The position numbers and the translations under genes are program-made. This document shows positions 38,936-48,658 of a stretch of DNA of 64,000 bases, one piece after another; position 1 is the stretch's first letter, and each line of letters starts with the position of its first letter. The notes under the pieces were generated by a model. It searched no databases. It had not been told where the DNA came from and worked only from the letters and a program-made list of their open reading frames with translations. Origin of the DNA: JBBRXZ01 sp038232415 (lineage in GTDB: Bacteria; Patescibacteriota; Saccharimonadia; Saccharimonadales; UBA4665); contig JBBSHY010000002.1 in assembly GCA_038232415.1 (NCBI GenBank), positions 1 to 64,000 on the forward strand, given 5' to 3'.

Positions 38936-41725
38936 ATGCAGGATATAGATAAGCTTCAGAAGTACGTGCGGGCGGCGAATTATTTGTCGGTTGCTCAGAT
39001 CTACCTACAGGATAACTTCCTATTGGAACGGCCACTTCGCTCCGATGACATCAAGCCCAAGTTGGTCGGACATTGGGGAACTTGTCCTGGCATCAACTTT
39101 GTCTATGCACATCTGAATTATTTAGTTAAAAAACATCGGCAATCAGCGATTTTTATACTTGGTCCCGGCCACGGTATGTCGGCACTGCAGGCTAATTTAC
39201 TGATGGAGGGGACACTGGAGCAGTATTACGAAAAAGCGACCCGCGATGAGGATGGCATTGCTTATATTTCTAAACAGTATACCTGGCCCTATGGCTTTTC
39301 AAGCCACTGTAGCCCTGAAGTTCCTGGCGCAATCCTAGAAGGTGGCGAACTCGGCTATTCACTGGCATCGGCATACGGCGCCGTGCTGGACAATCCTGAT
39401 CTGATCGCTGCCTGCTTAATCGGTGATGGTGAGGCGGAAACTGGTGCGATTGCCGCAGCCTGGCATATCAACAAGCTTGTTGATCCGGCAGTGAACGGTG
39501 CGGTGTTGCCGATTATTCATGTCAACGGTTATAAAATTTCCGGCCCAACTGTGTATGGTCGTATGAGTAATCAGGAACTCACGGATCTGTTCAGCGGTTA
39601 TGGGCATGAAGCCTTCTTTATCGAGGGCGAAAATCTAGACGAGCAAATGGTAACTACGCTCGAAACAGCTTACCAGCGCATCAAAGCTATTCAGGAGGCA
39701 GCCCGGGGTAATAATCCGCCTTTCAAACCGCGGTTCCCAGTCATTATTATGCGTACACCGAAAGGCATGACCACTGTTAAGGAACTGCGCGGTCAGAAAA
39801 TTGAGGGCACCATTTTGTCTCATCAAGTGGTCATGCCGACGGTTCGCGGCGACCAAGAAGAATTGACCGCCCTTGAAGCATGGCTTAGGTCGTACCATTT
39901 TGAAGAGCTGTTCGAAAGGCAAACCGGATTTTCCGAAGACATCTTGGAAGTAGTGCCGGACAAAGAGTTTTTAATCGGTAATAATTCGCATGTCTTTGGT
40001 AAAACTTATCGGCCGCTTGTGCTGCCGCCTGCCACAAGTCTGGAAAAGTCGCTCAATCAACCGGGCGAGATCCAGTCCAATGCTATGCGCATGGCTGGCT
40101 TGTATCTGCGAGAGATTTTTGATCTTAATAAAGAGTTTAATAATTTCCGTCTAATGTCTCCCGACGAGACGTACTCCAACCGACTGGATAATGTCTTTGA
40201 GGTAACCGGCCGAGCCTGGGTCTGGCCGCATGACGAAGGAGACAAAGATATTACCCGTGACGGCAGGGTCATGGAAATACTGTCGGAGCACGTCATGCAT
40301 GGTTTGGCGCAAGGATACTTACTGACCGGCCGTCACGCGGCACTGACAACTTACGAAGCTTTTGCGCAGATTTTTGCCAGCATGGCGCATACCTATCAGA
40401 AATTCTTAAAGTATGTCATCAAAATGCCATGGCGAGGGGATCTACCGTCGTTTAATTATTTACTAACTTCAACAGTTTGGCGCCAGGAACGTGACGGTTA
40501 CTCGCACCAGAATCCTGGCTTCATCTCCGGTATGCTGGAAAAGCACAATGATTTCGTGAAATGCTATTTTCCGGTTGATGACAACAGCATGCTGGCTACG
40601 CTGGAGGAAACCTTTGGCTCCAAAAATCAGATGAATATTATCACGGCCGGCAAAACGCCTGAACCGCGCTGGTTAAATTATGAACAGGCTAAGGCGGCGC
40701 TGGTCGACGGTCTCAGCGTCTGGGATTTCGCCAGCGACAAGAACCCACATATAGTGCTAGTCGGCGTCGGCGACTACGTGACCAAGGAAGCCTTGGCGGC
40801 CATTGAACTTATTAAGCAGGATGCTCCGGAAATTAGAGTTCGCTTTGTCAACATTCTCCGTTTGCAGAGCCGGTCGGGTCTCAATGAGGAGAACCAACCG
40901 CAAATTCCGAACGCCGAAAAATACTTCACGATCGACAAACCAGTGATAGTTAATTTCCACGGTTATCCGGAAGCCATGAAAAACATTCTCTTTGATGTTA
41001 AGAATCCGCGGCGTTTTTCAGTCCATGGCTATCGGGAGGAAGGCGGCACGACCACGCCATTCGATTTACAGGTGCGCAACCATACTGATCGCTACCATGT
41101 GGCTATGGAAATCATCGAGACTGCCCACAGGGAAGGGGTAGTCGACGAAACCAAGCAGCAGCAGTTGACGGCTAGCTGGCAGAAAAAGCTAACTAATCAT
41201 AACGACTACATTAAACGAGTCGGCGCCGATCCGGCCGACATCGAAAATTGGCAATGGGCCAGCGTGGCGCCGCTAACTGCCGATCCGGCCGCAGTCGAAC
41301 ACAGTGCTATCTTAAAAGAAGCCCGCACTTTGGCGTTCATTGGTTTATCGGACAACCCCGAGCGGCATAGTTACCGGGTGGCCAGCTATTTTCAGGACAA
41401 AGGCTACAGGATTATTCCTATCAATCCCAAAATAGACGAAACGCTTGGCGAGAAGGCTTATGATAGCTTGTTAGAGATTCCGCCTTCGGTGCACATAGAT
41501 ATCGTTGATATTTTTCGGAAGCCAGATGAGGTTTTGCCGCACATGCGCGAAATCGTCGAGCGCGGCAGTATTCGCACAGTTTGGCTGGCCGAAGGCGCCA
41601 ACAGCCACGAAGCCGAGGAATTTGCCGAAGATTACGGACTGTCGATGATAACTAACCAATGTATTATGAAAGTAGACCTAGGCGACGGGCACCATGATGA
41701 TCATAACCACGAGGAGGACTTCTAA
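38936..41725 (+). CDS. xfp: Phosphoketolase fused to a CoA-binding domain
   Basis: 929 residues from ATG 38936 (MQDIDKLQKYVRAAN). The first about 790 residues are XFP-type phosphoketolase: LVGHWGTCPGINFVYAHLN, GPGHGMSALQANL, the TPP site IGDGEAETG, PTVYGRMS and the SRxx-type C-terminal PFDLQVRNHTDRYH. The last about 130 residues (LAFIGLSDNPERHSYRVASY, IIPINPK, VDIFRKPDEV) are a CoA_binding_2/YccU-type Rossmann domain, ending in a His/Asp-rich tail. Splits xylulose-5-P or fructose-6-P to acetyl phosphate. The fusion is unusual. TAATG overlap with the next gene. Confidence 0.93.
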   Translation: MQDIDKLQKYVRAANYLSVAQIYLQDNFLLERPLRSDDIKPKLVGHWGTCPGINFVYAHLNYLVKKHRQSAIFILGPGHGMSALQANLLMEGTLEQYYEKATRDEDGIAYISKQYTWPYGFSSHCSPEVPGAILEGGELGYSLASAYGAVLDNPDLIAACLIGDGEAETGAIAAAWHINKLVDPAVNGAVLPIIHVNGYKISGPTVYGRMSNQELTDLFSGYGHEAFFIEGENLDEQMVTTLETAYQRIKAIQEAARGNNPPFKPRFPVIIMRTPKGMTTVKELRGQKIEGTILSHQVVMPTVRGDQEELTALEAWLRSYHFEELFERQTGFSEDILEVVPDKEFLIGNNSHVFGKTYRPLVLPPATSLEKSLNQPGEIQSNAMRMAGLYLREIFDLNKEFNNFRLMSPDETYSNRLDNVFEVTGRAWVWPHDEGDKDITRDGRVMEILSEHVMHGLAQGYLLTGRHAALTTYEAFAQIFASMAHTYQKFLKYVIKMPWRGDLPSFNYLLTSTVWRQERDGYSHQNPGFISGMLEKHNDFVKCYFPVDDNSMLATLEETFGSKNQMNIITAGKTPEPRWLNYEQAKAALVDGLSVWDFASDKNPHIVLVGVGDYVTKEALAAIELIKQDAPEIRVRFVNILRLQSRSGLNEENQPQIPNAEKYFTIDKPVIVNFHGYPEAMKNILFDVKNPRRFSVHGYREEGGTTTPFDLQVRNHTDRYHVAMEIIETAHREGVVDETKQQQLTASWQKKLTNHNDYIKRVGADPADIENWQWASVAPLTADPAAVEHSAILKEARTLAFIGLSDNPERHSYRVASYFQDKGYRIIPINPKIDETLGEKAYDSLLEIPPSVHIDIVDIFRKPDEVLPHMREIVERGSIRTVWLAEGANSHEAEEFAEDYGLSMITNQCIMKVDLGDGHHDDHNHEEDF

Positions 41726-43488
41726 TGAGCGGCCAACCATCCATAATTTCCAAGAATGATAAGACGCCAGCTGTTCTGCCCAACTTGGCTGATTATGAAG
41801 CTGTCCGGGCCGAGTTTTCCTGGGAGAGAGCTGCTAAAGATGAGATCGACTATTTTGATGACGGCACCCTAAACATAGCTTATAACTGCGTTGATCGGCA
41901 CGCCGAGAGCCAGCGCAGAGATAAGACTGCCTTACTTTACGAGAGTGCTACGGGCGATAAAGAGAGCTACAACTTCGGCGAGCTGAAGGAATTAACCAAT
42001 AAGTTTGCTAATGTACTGACTACTCAGGATGTATCCAAAGGCGATCGGATATTTATATTCTTGCCGACGATCCCGGAGCGTTATGTGGCTTTTCTAGGTA
42101 TTTTGAAGCTGGGTGCTATTGCCGGCACCATGTTCGCGGCTTTCCAGGAAATGGCGCTATTAGACCGCCTGGCCGATAGCGAGGCAAGCATGGTGATTAC
42201 CAATGCTGACCTTTACCCCCGCATTAAAAATATTCAAAAAGATCTGCCGAATTTAAGAAAAATTATAATTGTAGAACGCGGCTCTGCTGAACAACCTAAG
42301 GCCGCGGACGTCATCTACTATGACCAGGAAATGGCCAAAGCCAGCAGTGAATTTGAGATAGCCCACATGGAAAAAGACGAGTATTCTTACATGTTGTACA
42401 CGTCCGGCACCACCGGCAAGCCCAAAGGCGTGGTCCATGCCCATAACGACATACTGCAGGCTATCGTCAGCACTAAATATGTGCTAGACATTAAGGAAAA
42501 CGATATTTACTGGTGCACAGCTGACCTGGGCTGGGTTACCGGGGTAGTTTACGGCGTGCTAGGTATCTGGGGATTAGGTGGCACATCGGTAATTTATGAA
42601 GGCCGTTTCAGTCCGGAGAATTGGTATAAAGTTTTGCAGGATTACAAAGTAACGGTCTGGTACTCGGCACCCACGGCTATCCGTATGTTGATGGGCTCGC
42701 CGGTGAATCCTAAAGATTACGACCTATCGTCTCTGCGCCACCTATGCAGTGTAGGCGAGCCGCTGAATCCTGAGGCAATCTGGTGGGGGTTGGAAGCCTA
42801 TGGTCTGCCGTTTCACGATACCTGGTGGCAGACTGAACTGGGAGCCATCAGCATTACTAATTACCCGGCGTTAGACATTAAACCCGGCTCTATGGGTAAA
42901 CCATTGCCCGGTATAGAAGCGGCGATTATCGATGGTGATGGGCAGCCAGTGCCGATTGGCGAAGAAGGTAATCTGGCTCTCAAAGCTTCGACTGTTTCCT
43001 CTATGATGAAAACTATCTGGCATAACCACGAGAAATTTGACTCATACTTTGTAGGCGAGAATTCTGAATGGTATGTATCCGGTGATCAAGCGATGCAGGA
43101 CAAAGACGGCTATTTCTGGTTTTTTGGACGGGTTGATGACGTAATCCTAACGGCTGGCGAACGAATCGGACCGTTTGAGGTAGAAAGTGCTCTGGTGGCC
43201 TACCCGGACGTTATAGAAGCGGCTGTTATTGGCAAGCCGGACGAGGTACGTGGTGAAATCATTAAGGCTTTCGTGGTCGTTAAACCGGGCGTCACCCAAG
43301 ATGATGAACTTAAACAAAAGCTAGTTCTGCATGTCAAAAAGCACCTGGCCGGTCATGCTTATCCCCGTGAGATCGCATTTGTTGATAAAGTGCCCAAAAC
43401 CCGTTCCGGCAAAATTATGCGCCGGGTCTTGAAGGCCCAGGAACTGGGCTTGCCGATCGGCGACACTTCTACGCTTGAAAATTATTAG
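41725..43488 (+). CDS. AMP-forming acyl/acetyl-CoA synthetase
   Basis: 587 residues. P-loop MLYTSGTTGKPKGVVHAH, DTWWQTELGA (A5), YVSGDQAMQDKDGYFWFFGR (A8) and the catalytic lysine near the end in KTRSGKIMRR. These match acetyl-CoA synthetase (Acs). The W in DTWWQTE is typical of small acyl substrates. Overlaps the phosphoketolase stop by one base. Likely links acetate or acetyl units from phosphoketolase to acetyl-CoA. Confidence 0.92.
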   Translation: MSGQPSIISKNDKTPAVLPNLADYEAVRAEFSWERAAKDEIDYFDDGTLNIAYNCVDRHAESQRRDKTALLYESATGDKESYNFGELKELTNKFANVLTTQDVSKGDRIFIFLPTIPERYVAFLGILKLGAIAGTMFAAFQEMALLDRLADSEASMVITNADLYPRIKNIQKDLPNLRKIIIVERGSAEQPKAADVIYYDQEMAKASSEFEIAHMEKDEYSYMLYTSGTTGKPKGVVHAHNDILQAIVSTKYVLDIKENDIYWCTADLGWVTGVVYGVLGIWGLGGTSVIYEGRFSPENWYKVLQDYKVTVWYSAPTAIRMLMGSPVNPKDYDLSSLRHLCSVGEPLNPEAIWWGLEAYGLPFHDTWWQTELGAISITNYPALDIKPGSMGKPLPGIEAAIIDGDGQPVPIGEEGNLALKASTVSSMMKTIWHNHEKFDSYFVGENSEWYVSGDQAMQDKDGYFWFFGRVDDVILTAGERIGPFEVESALVAYPDVIEAAVIGKPDEVRGEIIKAFVVVKPGVTQDDELKQKLVLHVKKHLAGHAYPREIAFVDKVPKTRSGKIMRRVLKAQELGLPIGDTSTLENY

Positions 43489-43507
43489 GATAGGATTATA
43501 AACGAGT

Positions 43508-44818
43508 ATGGGCAGAGAACTTTTCGGCACTGATGGTATCCGCGGCCCTGCCGGGCAGTACCCGTTAGATGAAGCGGGAGTGTGCCAGATTGGTAAAGCC
43601 ATAGCTACAAAATTTGCCAAGCCTGGCCAGCGCATCCTGGTGGGCTGCGACCCTCGGCAATCTTCGCCCCAACTGGAAGCTGCCCTGACATCTGGTATAA
43701 CGGATATGGGGGTAGACGTGGACCTGGTAGGTGTCATTCCAACTCCCGGCCTGGCCTATCTGACCATTTCTGCCGGGGTACAGGCCGGCGTGATGATCAC
43801 TGCCAGCCATAACGCCTATACAGACAATGGTATCAAAGTTTTCACCCCTGAGGGAGACAAACTTGATGATAGAACCGAAGTCGAGCTCAATAAACTGATT
43901 GACAGTGATCTGTCAGGATCAGGCCAGGGAGACTCAGTTGATGCAGCGGAGCTGGCAGGTGACTACGAAGCATTTCTCATCTCGACGATTGAAGGCAACC
44001 AATTTGGTGACTGGAAATTGGCAGTGGATTGTGCCAATGGTGCCACTAGCTTTATCGCCCCACGTCTTTTTGAACGGCTTAAAGCCAGTATAGTACCTCT
44101 GTTTAGCCAGCCTGACGGTGTAAATATCAACCAAGGGTGCGGAGCGACTGATACCAGTGTTTTACAGCAGACAGTCAAAGAGCAAGATCTGGACGCCGGC
44201 GTGGCTTTTGATGGCGATGGCGACCGTGTAGTAATAATTGACGAACAGGGCCGGGCTCTGACTGGTGATCACATTCTGTATATATTGGCTGTGTGCCGTA
44301 AGATACCGGGTGTTGTGGCTACCATTATGAGTAATATGGGTTTGGAAACGGCCTTGCAGCAGCAGAACATATCTTTACATCGCACGGCGGTAGGCGATCG
44401 TTACGTATTAGAAGGCTTAAAGCAAACCGGCTTTAATCTAGGCGGCGAGCAGAGCGGACATATAATTTTGCCGGACTATACTAATACCGGTGATGGCCTA
44501 ATGGTGGCCTTACAAGTTCTTAAAGAAGTAAAAAGGTCGCCTAAAAGCTTGGGGGAGTGGTATGACGATTTGGAACTTTTGCCCCAGTCTCTGGTAAACA
44601 TTCCTATAATCGACAAGTCATTACTGGATACCCCGGAAATACGATCTTTTATAACTAAGAAGTCTGAAGAGTTGAAGGGCACGGGAAGGTTACTTATCCG
44701 GCCATCTGGTACCGAATCGCTAGCGCGAGTGATGGTAGAAGCCCCTGATGCTTCGGAAGTGGCTAACCAAATTACTGCCGAATTGCAAGCATTATTAAAC
44801 GATAAAGGTGCAGCGTGA
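43508..44818 (+). CDS. glmM: Phosphoglucosamine mutase
   Basis: 436 residues. RELFGTDGIRGPAG, the phosphoserine loop ITASHNAYTDNGIKVF, metal loop FDGDGDRVVII, GGEQSGHIIL and phosphate loop RPSGTESLARV. GlmM subfamily rather than phosphomannomutase, from FGTDGIRG and the overall length. Converts GlcN-6-P to GlcN-1-P for peptidoglycan. Overlaps the GNAT gene by four bases. Confidence 0.93.
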   Translation: MGRELFGTDGIRGPAGQYPLDEAGVCQIGKAIATKFAKPGQRILVGCDPRQSSPQLEAALTSGITDMGVDVDLVGVIPTPGLAYLTISAGVQAGVMITASHNAYTDNGIKVFTPEGDKLDDRTEVELNKLIDSDLSGSGQGDSVDAAELAGDYEAFLISTIEGNQFGDWKLAVDCANGATSFIAPRLFERLKASIVPLFSQPDGVNINQGCGATDTSVLQQTVKEQDLDAGVAFDGDGDRVVIIDEQGRALTGDHILYILAVCRKIPGVVATIMSNMGLETALQQQNISLHRTAVGDRYVLEGLKQTGFNLGGEQSGHIILPDYTNTGDGLMVALQVLKEVKRSPKSLGEWYDDLELLPQSLVNIPIIDKSLLDTPEIRSFITKKSEELKGTGRLLIRPSGTESLARVMVEAPDASEVANQITAELQALLNDKGAA

Positions 44819-45447
44819 AACCGTTTCCCACTACTTTTGCGGAGGTTACCCAGCCCTTATCCGAGTTGCTTACTGACACGGCGGATAAAGATTTGCTTCG
44901 GCAGCTGATCGTCAAAAACTATGAAGTTCACCTTGGTTTAACTCCTGAGTTTGTGGATGCCATAACTGAAACTGCCAGGCAGCCTTCCATACGTGAGTAT
45001 TGCGCCCGAGACGGCTCTGAGCGGTTTAAAAATCGTGAATCCGCAGAATGCTGGCTTGCCAAAGGCCGGGCTGTTTTCCTGTTATTCAGGCGAACTAATG
45101 GCAGTGATGACTTGCATCTCGCAGGCTATGGCTGGGCCGGCCGGGCCGCCAGCCCGCACGTTCCGGGTGGTGAAACCACCTTTGCACTTCGCGTAAGTGA
45201 GACTGATCAAGGACATGGCCTGGCCGTTCCCTTCGCAAAACTTATTATTAGTGCTACGTCAGCTCTCTACGGTGCGCCACATATTTGGCTGGAAACCTGG
45301 GCATCAAACACCGGTGCCGTCCACATCTATCACAAACTTGGTTTTAAAACAGTAGCCCAAAAGGTTGGGCAGCGTCTTAAACCGGACGGCTCAACTGTGT
45401 CCGACACGCGCCTCTACATGACCCAACCCGTTGACTTGCCAAAGTAA
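44815..45447 (+). CDS. GNAT-family acetyltransferase
   Basis: 210 residues. The acetyl-CoA strand/loop is TFALRVSETDQGHGLAVPFA (Q-x-x-G-x-G/A type) and the C-terminal part has LETWASNTGAVHIYHKLGFK, the standard GNAT motif B. Substrate unknown. Translationally coupled to glmM (GTGA-type overlap). Confidence 0.85.
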   Translation: MKPFPTTFAEVTQPLSELLTDTADKDLLRQLIVKNYEVHLGLTPEFVDAITETARQPSIREYCARDGSERFKNRESAECWLAKGRAVFLLFRRTNGSDDLHLAGYGWAGRAASPHVPGGETTFALRVSETDQGHGLAVPFAKLIISATSALYGAPHIWLETWASNTGAVHIYHKLGFKTVAQKVGQRLKPDGSTVSDTRLYMTQPVDLPK

Positions 45448-45566
45448 TTGTTTAATCCGCCAAACATAACACTTTGCATGAAGCGTTTTTCTTTTTACTC
45501 ATGCTTGCGGGCAAAATTCAAAGGTAGCAATAGAACTAAATAAAATGGTATAATTATATAAGTGCT

Positions 45567-46394
45567 TTGAAAACATACATACTATTACTTAAACACAAAA
45601 TTCATTGGCTGCACCTTGCTGCTTTTGTTGTTATTATAGGGGCATTCACCTCAGTTACTTTACAACAATACGCGTCACAGGTGTTTTACGCCAATAGTTA
45701 TGCTATAACCGGGCAAGCCGTAGCAGTACGGCCTCCTTCTAGTGTTAGTGTTCGCAAACATACAAACTCTAATAGTTCATATAATAATCGTACAGCCACA
45801 AATTTAGCTCAAAATATCCCAACGACTAATAAACAATCGCCGCCTGTTGTTTCCACTCCATCAGCTACAACCCAAGTAGTTAAACCAAAAATAACTAATC
45901 AAGCTGCTCCAGCTTCACCACCAAGCTCCACTCCTACGCCAGCCTCTTCTGTACCACCAGCTGGAGGGCCGGTAAATGATATAGCAACTGAGACAATCTG
46001 TCCGGGTCAGTCGTCGATAGCTAACACCACTTTGGTATTGGTCTGCATGACAACTTACGCCAGAACCCAGCACAGCATGGGCGGTGTTAGCAGTAACGGT
46101 TCTCTGATGGCAGCAGCAACGGCAAAAGTTCAGGATATGCTTACCTGCGGCTACTCTCACACCGCTTGCGAGCGTTCTTTTAATTATTGGTTTGCCGTTA
46201 AAGGCTATGTAGGCAGATGCAGTGCTGAAAATATTGCCCAAGGCCAGCAAACACCAGGTGAAGTATTTATTGCCTGGATGAATTCATCGGGGCATAGAGC
46301 AAACATATTAAATGCTGTTTATCAGCATATAGGTGTAACCGTTGTCCCTAGCAATAGCGGGAATTTATGGGCCATGGAGCTTGGCGGCTGCTAA
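45567..46394 (+). CDS. CAP/SCP-domain secreted or membrane-anchored protein
   Basis: 275 residues from TTG 45567. N-terminal membrane segment (about 13-30), a Ser/Pro/Thr linker of about 100 residues, then a CAP domain: RTQHSMGGVSSNGSLMAAAT, CGYSHTACERS, SAENIAQGQ, FIAWMNSSGHRANILNA and IGVTVV. Cys pairs are present. CAP proteins are common on CPR cell surfaces; function unclear. TATAAT lies at 45549-45554, leaving a leader of about six bases. Confidence 0.85.
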   Translation: MKTYILLLKHKIHWLHLAAFVVIIGAFTSVTLQQYASQVFYANSYAITGQAVAVRPPSSVSVRKHTNSNSSYNNRTATNLAQNIPTTNKQSPPVVSTPSATTQVVKPKITNQAAPASPPSSTPTPASSVPPAGGPVNDIATETICPGQSSIANTTLVLVCMTTYARTQHSMGGVSSNGSLMAAATAKVQDMLTCGYSHTACERSFNYWFAVKGYVGRCSAENIAQGQQTPGEVFIAWMNSSGHRANILNAVYQHIGVTVVPSNSGNLWAMELGGC

Positions 46395-46410
46395 CAGTTG
46401 TACCAAATAT

Positions 46411-47253
46411 TTACCGGAAAACTATGGTGCGCTGGTTGTGGAGGATGATCCGATGTTGTAAAAACGCGGCGGTTGCTTTTAGAAGAACTCTTCTCTCGAT
46501 ATCTTGGCCAGCTTGGATCATGTCATTAACCGAGTACTGATGCGTTACCGGTAAAACCTCTTGGGCAATAATCGCCCCTGCGTCTAACTCGGCGGTAACG
46601 TAGTGAGCCGTAGCTCCAATTACTTTTACGCCGTGTTCCCAAGCCTGGTGATAGGGCTTCGAGCCTTTAAACGCCGGCAGAAAACCATGATGAATATTAA
46701 TAATGCCTTCAGGAAACTGGTCAACAAAGTTAGCCGACAGTATCTTCATAAAGCGGGCGAGAATGATAACATCAATGCTGGACTTATGAATATAGCTAAG
46801 GATTTTTTGCTCGGCTTCGGATTGGTTGTCGTTTTCATACGGAACATAATGAAACGGTATATTGTACTGGCCCGCCAGCTCAGACAATTTTTGCTGATTG
46901 CTGATTATCAGGGGAATCTCGCATTGGAGCTGGCCCGTTTGCTGCCGTATAAGTATTTCCTGAAGACAGGCGGCCTCAGTGCTTACCAGAAGGGCAAGCC
47001 TTACCGGTCTCGTAAAATTATATATGCCTAGCCGGGCTTCTAGTTTGGACGATAAATGTTCAAGCTCTTTTTTAAGCTCCTGCTGGGTAATATTAAGTTT
47101 GTCACAGTCGGCACTAATACGCATGAAGAACCAGTTTGTTTCCGTATGTTCCTCTAACGAAAGTATATTGGCATTAGTACGAAAAAGTATTCCGCTATAC
47201 TGAGCCACTATGCCCGGCTGGTCAGGACAAGAAATGAGCAAAATAATCTGCAT
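46411..47253 (-). CDS. purU: Formyltetrahydrofolate deformylase
   Basis: 280 residues. N-terminal ACT domain (LLISCPDQPGIVAQYSGILF) and a formyltransferase-fold domain with NIHHGFLPAFKGSKPYHQAW and GATAHYVTAELDAGAIIAQE. The catalytic Asn/His/Asp set is visible. Hydrolyses 10-formyl-THF to THF plus formate. No purine pathway genes adjoin it. Confidence 0.93.
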   Translation of the reverse strand: MQIILLISCPDQPGIVAQYSGILFRTNANILSLEEHTETNWFFMRISADCDKLNITQQELKKELEHLSSKLEARLGIYNFTRPVRLALLVSTEAACLQEILIRQQTGQLQCEIPLIISNQQKLSELAGQYNIPFHYVPYENDNQSEAEQKILSYIHKSSIDVIILARFMKILSANFVDQFPEGIINIHHGFLPAFKGSKPYHQAWEHGVKVIGATAHYVTAELDAGAIIAQEVLPVTHQYSVNDMIQAGQDIERRVLLKATAAFLQHRIILHNQRTIVFR

Positions 47254-47345
47254 GATTGCATTATAACGGAATTATTCTATTAAATTCAAAAATCCGCTTT
47301 AATAATGGCCGAGATATGTTTAAAGCTCTCTGATATGATGGTCTC

Positions 47346-48215
47346 ATGAATATCGCTCTGGCTACTTCTCAGAATTTTCCGAACGGTTATCACGACACTG
47401 AGCAATTGCTTAATGAATGTAAATCCAAAGACCACAACGCCTCATTACAAGTATGGGATTCATATTCGGTAGATTGGAGTTCATTTGATATTGTCTTTCT
47501 GCATACCCCGTGGGACTATACTCAAAAATATCAGCAATTTTTGCAGTGGTGTGAAGTAGTCTCCAAACAATCCCACTTAATCAATCCTTACTCCGTAGTG
47601 CGGTGGAATACCAGCAAAACTTATCTATTTGATTTACAAAAAGCCGGAATTACCATTCCTGCTACAAAACTTTATCCCAAAGAGTCTCTCAACTTTGATT
47701 ATACATCTGACTTTCTAACTGCAGTTAAATGCGGGGTAGTGGTTAAGCCAGTCATAGATGTGGGCGGTAAAAATGCCCATAGGTTTGACTCACTTGATGA
47801 AGCTCTCAATGCTGATGTTACAGAGGAGCTACATAAACGTTTTGATTTACTCGTACAAGCCTACGATCCACGGGTAAAAACAGAGGGCGAATACTCAGTG
47901 ATATATATCGGGGGTAAACCGAGTCATTGTATCCTCAAGAAACCTGCTGCCGGAGAGTTCCGCGTACAGGATATTCATGGCGGTAGTGTGGAATCGGTGG
48001 AGCTCACAGATACCATAGCTAGTTTTGGTCAATCTATACTAAGGTCTATTGCTGGAAAACCAGCGTATGCCCGCATTGATTTTATCGGAGCAGAAAACCC
48101 CTCGCTCATTGAGCTGGAACTGATTGAGCCAGAACTATTCTTACGATTCTCGACTCATGCTTATAGGTTACTTGTTGACGCGCTAGTAAATCATTTGCGA
48201 ACTAATACTAAGTAG
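47346..48215 (+). CDS. ATP-grasp ligase
   Basis: 289 residues. Glutathione-synthetase-like ATP-grasp: VVRWNTSKTYLFDLQKAGI, the ATP lysine strand GVVVKPVIDVGGKNAHRF and the metal-binding RIDFIG...LIELELIEPELF. Family members include cycloserine-type and RimK-like ligases. Substrate unknown. TATGAT six bases before the ATG indicates a leaderless mRNA. Confidence 0.8.
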   Translation: MNIALATSQNFPNGYHDTEQLLNECKSKDHNASLQVWDSYSVDWSSFDIVFLHTPWDYTQKYQQFLQWCEVVSKQSHLINPYSVVRWNTSKTYLFDLQKAGITIPATKLYPKESLNFDYTSDFLTAVKCGVVVKPVIDVGGKNAHRFDSLDEALNADVTEELHKRFDLLVQAYDPRVKTEGEYSVIYIGGKPSHCILKKPAAGEFRVQDIHGGSVESVELTDTIASFGQSILRSIAGKPAYARIDFIGAENPSLIELELIEPELFLRFSTHAYRLLVDALVNHLRTNTK

Positions 48216-48244
48216 CCCCTTCGAAGATTCTCATCTATATCTCA

Positions 48245-48658
48245 CTATGGCCATCGAACCTCGGGGCTGTAGGCTTCCAGTATTTCGGCGTAGGGTGTTT
48301 TGTCGGTGCTGACCAGGACTGATACTGAGACAACAGTGGAATACTTTTTATTGTCAGAGTCCTCGCTTATGATGTCAGGGAAAATATTACGATAGACAGC
48401 TTTAGTCTCGCGCATAAATTTAACGCCATGGTCACGGAAGGCTTTGCCCATAGATTTGCCATCCAGAATTTCACGATGCACAGCGTCAAATTTATCTACG
48501 CCGGTCTTTATAAATGTAACAAATGATAGTTCTAAAAGTTTGCCGCTTAGTTTAGACTTCGTGCAGATAATTCGTGTAGTATCTGACTGATAAAGTATTT
48601 TCAATTCTGTTGGTCCGAATTGCTGTTCCAGAATGTCACTGGAAAGATTATTCGTCAT
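48245..48658 (-). CDS. Hypothetical protein
   Basis: 137 residues. ILYQSDTTRIICTKSKLSGK, LELSFVTFIKTGVDKFD, KSMGKAFRDHGVKFMRET and ending YAEILEAYSPEVRW. No membrane segment, and no family recognised. The layout of strands around a substrate-sized pocket with a final Y-S-PEV strand vaguely recalls chorismate-lyase-like proteins, but I do not claim it. Its ATG overlaps the stop of the ExoD gene. Confidence 0.5.
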   Translation of the reverse strand: MTNNLSSDILEQQFGPTELKILYQSDTTRIICTKSKLSGKLLELSFVTFIKTGVDKFDAVHREILDGKSMGKAFRDHGVKFMRETKAVYRNIFPDIISEDSDNKKYSTVVSVSVLVSTDKTPYAEILEAYSPEVRWP

